Source of the DNA: Anaerolineae bacterium CG2_30_64_16
GTDB lineage: Bacteria; Chloroflexota; Anaerolineae; CG2-30-64-16
Reading direction: 5' to 3'
Assembly (NCBI GenBank): GCA_001871755.1
Contig: MNXL01000057.1
Location: forward strand, 1-11,044
DNA: 11,044 nt
The notes beneath the pieces were generated by a model that worked only from the letters and a program-made list of their open reading frames with translations, was not told where the DNA came from and did not search any database. Below, in pieces: positions 6,206 to 11,044 of the stretch. The first letter of the stretch is position 1. The number at the start of each line of letters is the position of its first letter. Made by a program: the position numbers and the translations under genes.

Positions 6206-6361
6206 ATCCAATTCTGCCCGCAATCAGCGCATCAAAGATGCCCTCCAATCGGCTGATGTCCGCCAGCAATCCCTATTTTTCTCCCACTCATGAGCCGAGC
6301 CTGTAGTGCTGTCTTCTCTCACATTTCGCTAACACCCCGCCAACGTTGTTCTAACGCGCGA
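6206..6361. other. Intergenic stretch between divergent csp and clpB, nothing recognised
   Basis: This belongs to the 456-base gap between csp and clpB. I looked for CIRCE (TTAGCACTC inverted repeat) and heat-shock-type promoters for clpB and found none, and no coding bias. A clpB promoter should lie here or in the repeat that follows, but no convincing hexamer pair was found. Confidence 0.4.
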
Positions 6362-6473
6362 GTGGTAGATTGGTACATTGGTAAGTTGGTAACCTGGTTG
6401 CGTGGTCTCCCGATCCACCAACTTACCAATCTATCAAATACCAACTTACCAATCTACCAAATACTAATCTATC
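6362..6473. repeat. Degenerate 8-bp strand-switching repeat, copy 2
   Basis: The left half runs TAGATTGG, TACATTGG, TAAGTTGG, TAACCTGG, TTGCGTGG. After a short switch the right half uses the complement: CCAACTTA, CCAATCTA, TCAAATA, CCAACTTA, CCAATCTA, CCAAATA, CTAATCTA. TTGGTAAGTTGGT and ACCAACTTACCAA are a perfect 13-bp inverted pair around a 26-base loop. It ends just before the clpB ribosome-binding site, so a hairpin in the mRNA leader is likely. Confidence 0.82.
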
Positions 6474-6492
6474 AGTGTACAGGAGCGTTATC

Positions 6493-9093
6493 ATGCGTCT
6501 AGACCGTTACACCCAACGCGCCCAGGAAGCCATTTTGGCCGCCCAGGAAGTGGCGCAAACCTATAACCACAGCCAGATCGAGCCGGAGCACGTGCTGTTG
6601 ACGCTGTTGACACAGCCCGAGGGGGTTGTGCCCGAGATCATCGAACAGGTCGGGGCCAATCTCCAGGCGCTCCAGAGCCAGCTCGAAGCCGAGTTGGCGC
6701 GGCGGCCGAAGGTTTACGGCGGCAACGCGCAACTGGGGCTGAGCGGCGACTCGGCGCGCCTGTTCCAGGACGCACAGAACGAGGCCGCGGCCATGCGCGA
6801 CGACTACATCAGCACCGAGCATATCCTCCTGGCGCTCGCCGGCAAGAACGGGGCCGGCGCAGCCAAACTACTGGCGCGGATGAGCATCACCCGCGACCGC
6901 ATCCTGGCCGCGCTCACCGCGATTCGCGGCAGCCAGCGCGTCACCAGCCAAAACCCGGAGGCCACCTACCAGGCGCTGGAAAAGTACGGCCGCGACCTGA
7001 CCCAGATGGCCCGTCAGGGCCAGCTCGACCCGGTCATCGGCCGCGACGAGGAGATCCGCCGGACGATCCAGATCCTCAGCCGGCGCACCAAAAACAACCC
7101 CGTGCTGATCGGCGAGCCGGGCGTCGGTAAGACCGCGATCGTCGAGGGGTTGGCCCAGCGCATCGTGCGCGGGGACGTGCCCGAGGGGCTGAAGGATAAG
7201 CGCGTCATCGCGCTGGACATGGGCGCGCTGGTCGCGGGGGCCAAGTTCCGGGGCGAGTTCGAGGAGCGGCTCAAGGCTGTGCTCAAGGAGATCACCGACT
7301 CGGCCGGCCAGGTGATCCTGTTCATCGACGAGCTGCACACCGTGGTCGGCGCGGGCGCGGCCGAGGGCGCCATGGACGCCAGCAACATGCTCAAGCCGAT
7401 GCTGGCTCGCGGCGAACTGCACGCGATCGGCGCGACCACGTTGGACGAGTACCGGGTGCACATCGAGAAGGACGCGGCGCTGGAGCGGCGGTTCCAACCA
7501 GTGCTGGTGGACGAGCCCACGGTGGAGGACACCATCTCGATCCTGCGCGGGCTCAAGGAACGCTATGAGGTACACCACAACGTGCGCATCACCGACGCGG
7601 CCGTCATCGCCGCGGCCACGCTCTCGCACCGCTACATCTCCGACCGTTTCCTGCCCGACAAGGCTATCGACCTGATTGACGAGGCCGCCAGCCGGCTGCG
7701 CATGGAGATTACCTCGGACCCGGCCGAGCTGGACGAAATCAAGCGGCGGGTCATGCAGTTGGAAATCGAGCGAGAGGCATTGAAGCGGGAGAGCGACGAG
7801 GCCAGCAAGGCCCGGCTGGCAACCATCGAACGTGAGCTGGCCGATCTGCAAGAGGAGCAGCGCAGCCTGGATGCTCGCCTGGGCCGCGAGCGCGCGGTGA
7901 TCGAGCGGGTGGCGGCCGCCAAACAGCAGATCGAGGAGACGCGGCACGAGATCGAGACCGCGCAACGCCGTTACGACTACAACAAGGCCGCCGAGCTGCA
8001 ATACGGCAAGCTGGCCGGGTTGGAGCGCGGTCTGCGCGAAGCCGAAGTCGAGCTGGGCCAGATGCAAGCCCGCGGCATGCTCCTGAAGGAAGAAGTCGGG
8101 GCGGAAGAAGTCGCCGAGGTCGTGTCAAGCTGGACGCATGTCCCGGTCAGCAGGTTGCTGGAGGGGGAGATCGAGAAGCTGCTCAAGATGGAAGATCGCC
8201 TGCACGATCGGGTGGTCGGTCAGGACGAGGCGATTCGCGCGGTGGCGAGCGCGGTACGCCGCGCCCGCGCGGGCCTGCAAGATCCCAACCGCCCCATCGG
8301 CAGCTTCATCTTCCTGGGACCGACCGGCGTTGGCAAGACCGAGCTGGCCCGCGCCCTGGCCGAGTTCCTGTTCGACGACGAAGCCGCGATGATCCGCATT
8401 GACATGAGCGAATACCAGGAGCGCCACACCGTCAGCCGGCTGATCGGCGCGCCGCCCGGCTATGTGGGCTACGACGAGGGCGGCCAGCTCACCGAGGCGG
8501 TGCGCCGCAAGCCGTACAGCGTGGTGCTCTTCGACGAGATCGAAAAGGCGCATCGCGAGGTGTTCAACACGCTGCTCCAACTGCTGGACGACGGCCGGCT
8601 GACCGATGGGCATGGCCGGACGGTGGACTTCAAGAACACTGTGGTCATCATGACCTCCAATATCGGCAGTCAATTCATCAACGACCCGGCGCTGACCGAC
8701 AGCCAGCGGTCGGAGCGGGCGCTGAACGCGCTGCGCGGCGCGTTCCCGCCGGAGTTCCTGAACCGGGTGGATGAGATCGTGGCCTTCCACAGCTTAAGCC
8801 GTGCGCATCTGGGCCAGATCGTGGAGATCCAACTTTGGCGGCTGAGCAAGATGCTGGCCGAGCGCGGGCTGACCCTGCGCCTGACCGATCGGGCGCGCGA
8901 CTTCGTGGCCGAGGCCGGCTACGACCCAACCTACGGCGCGCGGCCGCTCAAGCGGGCCATCCAGCAGCACGTCCAGGATCCGCTGGCGCTGGCGTTGCTG
9001 AAGGGCAGGTTCCAACGTGGGGATGCGGTGGTGGCGGACTTGGAGGGCGGAAGGATCGTGTTTGCGAAAGAGGTAGTCGCGGAAGTGGTGTAG
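6493..9093 (+). CDS. clpB: ATP-dependent chaperone ClpB (disaggregase)
   Basis: The 866-residue protein has the full family length and layout. The N-terminal Clp repeat domain spans residues 1-145. NBD1 has Walker A GEPGVGKT (207-214) and Walker B ILFIDE (275-280). The middle coiled coil, rich in Glu/Arg, lies at about 405-530. NBD2 has Walker A GPTGVGKT (609-616), Walker B VLFDEIEKA (678-686), pore loop GYVGY (656-660) and sensor-2 GARPLKR (815-821). The NBD1 pore loop reads AKFRGEFEER, with Phe where E. coli has Tyr. ClpB hexamers thread aggregated proteins through the pore with DnaK's help. The start at 6493 follows AGGAG by 7 bases. No heat-shock operator was found upstream. Its last 107 codons are duplicated at 10264-10587. 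The intact gene differs from what I recall as family consensus at several tail sites where the duplicate agrees (QLWRLSK against QLRRLDK; DPTYGARP against DPVYGARP). Confidence 0.97.
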   Translation: MRLDRYTQRAQEAILAAQEVAQTYNHSQIEPEHVLLTLLTQPEGVVPEIIEQVGANLQALQSQLEAELARRPKVYGGNAQLGLSGDSARLFQDAQNEAAAMRDDYISTEHILLALAGKNGAGAAKLLARMSITRDRILAALTAIRGSQRVTSQNPEATYQALEKYGRDLTQMARQGQLDPVIGRDEEIRRTIQILSRRTKNNPVLIGEPGVGKTAIVEGLAQRIVRGDVPEGLKDKRVIALDMGALVAGAKFRGEFEERLKAVLKEITDSAGQVILFIDELHTVVGAGAAEGAMDASNMLKPMLARGELHAIGATTLDEYRVHIEKDAALERRFQPVLVDEPTVEDTISILRGLKERYEVHHNVRITDAAVIAAATLSHRYISDRFLPDKAIDLIDEAASRLRMEITSDPAELDEIKRRVMQLEIEREALKRESDEASKARLATIERELADLQEEQRSLDARLGRERAVIERVAAAKQQIEETRHEIETAQRRYDYNKAAELQYGKLAGLERGLREAEVELGQMQARGMLLKEEVGAEEVAEVVSSWTHVPVSRLLEGEIEKLLKMEDRLHDRVVGQDEAIRAVASAVRRARAGLQDPNRPIGSFIFLGPTGVGKTELARALAEFLFDDEAAMIRIDMSEYQERHTVSRLIGAPPGYVGYDEGGQLTEAVRRKPYSVVLFDEIEKAHREVFNTLLQLLDDGRLTDGHGRTVDFKNTVVIMTSNIGSQFINDPALTDSQRSERALNALRGAFPPEFLNRVDEIVAFHSLSRAHLGQIVEIQLWRLSKMLAERGLTLRLTDRARDFVAEAGYDPTYGARPLKRAIQQHVQDPLALALLKGRFQRGDAVVADLEGGRIVFAKEVVAEVV

Positions 9094-9101
9094 GCGATGG
9101 T

Positions 9102-9134
9102 AAGTGACCGGCACTTCCGAAGTGCCGGTCACTT
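9102..9134. terminator. Perfect 15-bp palindrome between convergent clpB and toxin-like operon
   Basis: AAGTGACCGGCACTT (9102-9116) and its exact complement (9120-9134) enclose the loop CCG. No T-run follows on either side. It starts 8 bases after the clpB stop, and the TGA stop of the opposing gene (9129-9131) lies inside the right arm. It can block or end transcripts from both sides, or be a mobile palindromic repeat that settled here. Confidence 0.7.
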
Positions 9135-9611
9135 GACCGGTCGCTCGACTTCTTCGATCAAGAACGGCAAATTGGGTCGGGTGAAACTCATCTCCGGCGC
9201 GGGAATGCGATGATGCTTGATGTCTGGTGGGATGTGTTTGTGATGCGGGTGCGTGCTGACCAGCGTTCGGTCGTTCGGGTGCGGAAATGGATCGTACCAG
9301 TAGAACTTGTCTTTGTGTGGATACGATGCCTTGCAGTACTCGCTGGCTGTGGGAAGCGCCGACGAACCAGAGGCCAACTGACTACGAGACACCTCGTAGC
9401 CGTAACCTTCGATAATGCCGAGCTCGAAGTTGAGGTACTCCTGCACGCAAAGAATGACATCACTTGCAAAGACCAACATGCCCTCGACGCGCCCGAAAAG
9501 CGCACCTGTAGAAACGTACACCAGTGTTGAACGCAGGATGCCGGCGTAACGTTCCTGCAAGGCGTAGACAAAATCCTGGTACGCCTCGGGAGACGCGAAA
9601 GGGTTAGGCAT
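9129..9611 (-). CDS. TumE/DUF6516-family toxin-like protein
   Basis: The 160-residue protein has the marks I associate with the TumE (DUF6516) family of putative toxins: an N-terminal part with strands and RSTLVYVSTGALFGRVEGML, then the aromatic patch KFYWYDPFPHPNDRTL (102-117) and the histidine cluster THPHHKHIPPDIKHH (120-134), ending with SFTRPNLPFLIEEVERPVK. The family is listed as a toxin-antitoxin component; its biochemical activity is not known to me, though the histidines could be catalytic. It is the third gene of an operon, overlapping the preceding gene by 8 bases (start ATG, previous stop TAA), so it depends on translation of that gene, as toxins usually do on antitoxins. At 160 residues it is longer than the roughly 100-130 I recall. 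Its stop lies in the palindrome shared with clpB. Confidence 0.72.
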   Translation of the reverse strand: MPNPFASPEAYQDFVYALQERYAGILRSTLVYVSTGALFGRVEGMLVFASDVILCVQEYLNFELGIIEGYGYEVSRSQLASGSSALPTASEYCKASYPHKDKFYWYDPFPHPNDRTLVSTHPHHKHIPPDIKHHRIPAPEMSFTRPNLPFLIEEVERPVK

Positions 9612-9885
9612 AAGCCAGTTCCACGTTGGCCTTGATCTGGAGGCTGACCGGCTGGCGAACGATCAGTTGGCGATACCGTTCGTCGAGGCTCAACCAGGTC
9701 TTGTAGAGCGCCGACCATTCGATGAATTCCATCCGATATTCGTCCAGCGCGTCGAACTCCTCCAGATCGCCGCGCACCATCGCGGCGTAGAAGTCCTGTG
9801 ATCTCACGCCGAATCTGGTTTCAAACCGGCTCAACTCTCTCTCCAACTGGCCCATATCCCGTAATACAGTATTCAGGAAGGTCAT
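9604..9885 (-). CDS. Small acidic antitoxin-like protein, paralogue of the gene before it
   Basis: The 93-residue protein precedes the TumE-like gene and overlaps it by 8 bases. GAGGT lies 5 bases before the ATG, which is 8 bases after the previous stop. Its core FETRFGVRSQDFYAAMVRGD, then DEYRMEFIEWSALY and DERYRQLI, aligns with the preceding protein: FE..[YF]G..S..FY, .G.L, EY..EW, Y and R.RY.QL are shared. Unlike that protein, it has an extra C-terminal tail (VRQPVSLQIKANVELAYA) after the core. It looks helical and charged, with no DNA-binding motif recognised. By position it is the likely direct partner of the toxin. An antitoxin role is inferred only from gene order and size. Confidence 0.68.
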   Translation of the reverse strand: MTFLNTVLRDMGQLERELSRFETRFGVRSQDFYAAMVRGDLEEFDALDEYRMEFIEWSALYKTWLSLDERYRQLIVRQPVSLQIKANVELAYA

Positions 9886-9893
9886 AGATTACC

Positions 9894-10127
9894 TCACATA
9901 AGCTGATCGTAACGTTGGCGCCGATCCTGATGAATTTCATACCAGCCGGCCCACTCCATGTACTCTCGGATTTCGTTTGGGTCTTCGTCGCGCAGCGCCC
10001 CTTGCCGGTAAAGCTGATAGAAAGTCTCTGAGAGCAGCCCATACTTCTGCTCGAACCAGCGTTGAGCCGCCTCCGCCTCGTAAATATCTCGCAGCAGGTT
10101 TTCCGCGGTGATCTTTTCTCCCGCCAT
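9894..10127 (-). CDS. Small acidic antitoxin-like protein, first gene of the TumE-type operon
   Basis: The 77-residue protein is predicted helical and acidic. Its core FEQKYGLLSETFYQLYRQGA followed by EIREYMEWAGWYEIHQD and QRYDQLM matches the following gene, so the pair arose by tandem duplication and then diverged strongly. I recall similar short proteins of this pattern (FE..YG.SSE.FY..F..GEL....EW) beside toxin genes in Chloroflexota and cyanobacteria, but could not check. The ATG at 10127 follows GAGG by 7 bases; the predicted transcript begins about 17 bases upstream from a near-perfect promoter. The stop is 8 bases before the next start, so translation is probably continuous through the operon. 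Confidence 0.7.
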   Translation of the reverse strand: MAGEKITAENLLRDIYEAEAAQRWFEQKYGLLSETFYQLYRQGALRDEDPNEIREYMEWAGWYEIHQDRRQRYDQLM

Positions 10128-10150
10128 TTCACACCTCGCTTCTACGCAAC

Positions 10151-10179
10151 ATCATACAACCACCCCGGCCAAAAGTCAA
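10151..10179 (-). promoter_or_regulatory. Strong promoter of the TumE-type operon
   Basis: On the minus strand TTGACT (10174-10179), a 17-base spacer and TATGAT (10151-10156) match the consensus at 10 of 12 positions with ideal spacing. The leader would be about 17 bases. No clear operator palindrome was seen, though the spacer GC tract (GGCCGGGG) is notable. Confidence 0.75.
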
Positions 10180-10209
10180 CGCCCAGCAAGTTCTTCTGGT
10201 CGTAAGCCG

Positions 10210-10263
10210 CAGCCGTCCCAACTGTCCGAAATCGCTGCGCGAGTAGAGCGGGAGATACCGCAG
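10210..10263 (+). pseudogene. C-terminal tail of an AbrB/MazE-like antitoxin, fused to the clpB tail
   Basis: These 18 codons read QPSQLSEIAARVEREIPQ, matching QPPRLSEIATRVTDEEMPL from the intact small antitoxin at 10710-10895 (shared Q, P, LSEIA, RV, E and P, with one residue of length difference). It continues in the same frame into the clpB tail. The N-terminal DNA-binding part is absent: the sequence upstream is the promoter of the opposing operon. Confidence 0.55.
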
Positions 10264-10587
10264 GACGAGATCGTGACCTTCCACTCGCTGACGCGCGCCC
10301 ACCTGGGCCAGATCGTGGAGATCCAGTTGCGGCGGCTGGACAAGATGCTGGCCGAGCGCGGATTGACCCTGCGCCTGACCGACCGCGCGCGCGACTTCCT
10401 GGCCGAGACCGGTTACGACCCGGTCTACGGCGCGCGGCCGCTCAAGCGGGCCATCCAGCAGCACGTGCAGGATCCGCTGGCGCTGGCGCTGCTGGAGGGC
10501 AAGTTCCGGCGTGGGGAAACCATTGTGGCAAACGTACAAGATGGGCGGATCGGGTTTGCCAAAGAGGTGACGGCCGAGGTGGTGTGA
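10264..10587 (+). pseudogene. Duplicate of the last 107 codons of clpB
   Basis: The translation from DEIVTFHSLTRAHLG to EVTAEVV aligns without gaps to ClpB residues 760-866, with 88 of 107 residues identical by hand count. Sensor-2 GARPLKR is present, but Walker motifs and the rest of both ATPase domains are missing, so it cannot be a disaggregase. The DNA is similar but clearly diverged. Selection seems to have kept the frame: no stop, no indel and conservative changes. The stop is TGA rather than TAG, and similarity ends at the stop codon. Several residues (QLRRLDK, DPVYGARP, ALLEGKF) agree better with what I recall as ClpB consensus than the intact gene's do. Whether it is translated is unknown; no proper start or ribosome site was found. 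Confidence 0.88.
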
Positions 10588-10641
10588 GAAGCACCAGCCT
10601 CCCTGCAAACCTTTGACGACCACCTGTTGGGAAGTGGTTGC

Positions 10642-10670
10642 TTGCCTTTTTGACCCTGGCGTGTTATGCT
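10642..10670 (+). promoter_or_regulatory. Promoter for the AbrB-like antitoxin gene
   Basis: TTGCCT (10642-10647), a 17-base spacer and TATGCT (10665-10670) match the consensus at 8 of 12 positions with ideal spacing, about 40 bases before the ATG. A nearer TTGACC (10650-10655) has the wrong distance. Confidence 0.5.
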
Positions 10671-10709
10671 TGCAGCCGTAAACTTAACGAGAGGCTGGGA
10701 GGTGAGGCT

Positions 10710-10895
10710 ATGCAAGCCACTGTGCGCGTGATGGACGGCAAGATCAGCCTGCCGCGTGTTGCCATCAACTGGATCGGCAACGCGCGTGAGCTTGGTTTGT
10801 TTCTCGAAGGTGACGCCCTGATCTTGAAGAAAATGCAACCACCGAGGCTTTCTGAGATCGCTACGCGCGTGACGGACGAGGAAATGCCGCTATAA
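10710..10895 (+). CDS. AbrB/MazE-like small antitoxin, toxin partner absent
   Basis: The 61-residue protein has a strand-rich N-terminal half (VRVMDGKISLPRVAINWIGN, then LFLEGDALILKKM) resembling the swapped-hairpin AbrB/SpoVT fold that binds operator DNA. Its C-terminal tail, PPRLSEIATRVTDEEMPL, resembles the toxin-binding tails I recall from this antitoxin type, which usually continue past 'MPL' with another helix, so the protein may be cut short. GGAGGTGA lies 4 bases before the ATG, a very strong ribosome site that decides this start. In such systems a PIN or MazF-type toxin gene normally follows; none begins in the remaining 149 bases. The stop TAA overlaps an ATG (TAATG) created by a 62-bp tandem duplication. 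Confidence 0.55.
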   Translation: MQATVRVMDGKISLPRVAINWIGNARELGLFLEGDALILKKMQPPRLSEIATRVTDEEMPL

Positions 10896-10956
10896 TGCAA
10901 CCACCGAGGCTTTCTGAGATCGCTACGCGCGTGACGGACGAGGAAATGCCGCTATA
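10833..10956 (+). repeat. Perfect 62-bp tandem duplication at the antitoxin 3' end
   Basis: Positions 10833-10894 and 10895-10956 are identical, each beginning ATGCAACCACCGAGGC and ending AAATGCCGCTATA. The unit covers the last 20 codons of the antitoxin. Absence of any mismatch suggests that it is recent. As 62 is not a multiple of three, the frame closes at the junction (TAA), but the undivided form would also have ended at the same residue (TAG). Confidence 0.95.
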
Positions 10957-10957
10957 G
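10895..10957 (+). other. Potential 20-codon minigene made by the duplication
   Basis: ATG at 10895 overlaps the antitoxin stop (TAATG) and opens 20 codons, MQPPRLSEIATRVTDEEMPL, ending in TAG. It repeats the antitoxin's C-terminal tail. Translation would depend on reinitiation; no ribosome site of its own was seen. It may be accidental. Confidence 0.25.
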
Positions 10958-10995
10958 TGAGTCAGATAAAGATTTGAGCTGTATAACCTGGACTC

Positions 10996-11044
10996 GAGGC
11001 TTTAGCCGGTTGGGTGGGTCAAGAGAGCAACCGGCTAAAGCCTC
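10996..11044. repeat. 17-bp perfect inverted repeat at the right edge
   Basis: GAGGCTTTAGCCGGTTG (10996-11012) and its exact complement (11028-11044) enclose a 15-base loop. The right arm ends at the window edge and may be longer. It could be a palindromic repeat of the REP kind or a terminator for the antitoxin transcript; no following T-run can be seen because the sequence ends. Confidence 0.75.

Noticed and set aside
6319..6334. CTCACATTTCGCTAAC as a CIRCE-type heat-shock operator for clpB
   Set aside because: CIRCE needs TTAGCACTC with a matching inverted arm 9 bases away; no such arm exists here.
6868..8067. Minus-strand open frame of 399 codons opposite clpB
   Set aside because: Same reason: a GC-driven mirror of a clear gene with no recognisable motif.
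10108..10180. Site-specific attachment site (tRNA-like or core repeat) at the module's edge
   Set aside because: No tRNA, integrase gene or short exact core repeat flanking the module was found; only the long clpB tail repeat brackets it.
10108..10209. N-terminal extension of the clpB-tail frame back to 10108
   Set aside because: This part is antisense to the promoter and first codons of the TumE-type operon, has no ribosome site and resembles no protein.
10622..10655. ACCAC/GTGGT hairpin with a short T-run after the clpB tail copy as a terminator
   Set aside because: The stem is only about 5 bp with a 10-base loop, and the T-run is 9 bases away and belongs to the promoter spacer.

Overview
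The window is a high-GC bacterial chromosome segment, probably from Chloroflexota (Anaerolineae-like). This is inferred from the GC-rich third codon positions, the cell-surface proteins with Thr/Pro linkers and 'GWNSSIVVRN'-type repeats, the cold-shock/RRM pair, and the abundance of intergenic palindromes and toxin-antitoxin genes. No rRNA, tRNA, CRISPR array or transposase was seen, so the taxonomic placement is only an inference.

Left part (1-2800): two minus-strand genes overlap by ATGA. One encodes a membrane-anchored PD40/TolB-type beta-propeller protein. The other encodes a secreted M23 (LytM-type) peptidase that runs off the left edge. Upstream of them lies a short orphan minus-strand reading frame (2582-2773). 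It looks like the broken-off C-terminal end of the same surface-repeat domain that starts at the end of the visible M23 protein.

Middle (2800-6040): CutA, then a radical SAM protein with its own good promoter, a 68-residue unknown protein, a composite palindromic repeat and a tiny GC3-rich frame of uncertain status. Next comes a minus-strand operon of a cold-shock protein and an RRM RNA-binding protein, overlapping by 8 bases and ended by a clear terminator. The cold-shock leader is notable. A consensus promoter is followed about 40 bases later by a perfect intrinsic terminator that lies upstream of the gene, and the leader carries a near-exact duplicate of the ribosome-binding region at its 5' end.

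Right part (6360-11044): a complete ClpB disaggregase, followed convergently by a three-gene minus-strand operon that resembles a toxin-antitoxin module. It has two related small acidic proteins and a TumE/DUF6516-type protein, with a near-perfect promoter. The far side of this operon carries a second copy of the last 107 codons of clpB (88 of 107 residues identical, no gaps). That copy is fused in frame to the C-terminal tail of an AbrB/MazE-like antitoxin. A separate orphan antitoxin of the same family follows, with a perfect 62-bp tandem duplication over its 3' end. The window ends in a 17-bp inverted repeat. Together this suggests that the 3' end of clpB has been a site where toxin-antitoxin cargo was gained by recombination.

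Two intergenic gaps (4632-4751 and 6362-6473) hold the same family of degenerate 8-bp repeats, which switch strand in the middle and can fold into long hairpins.
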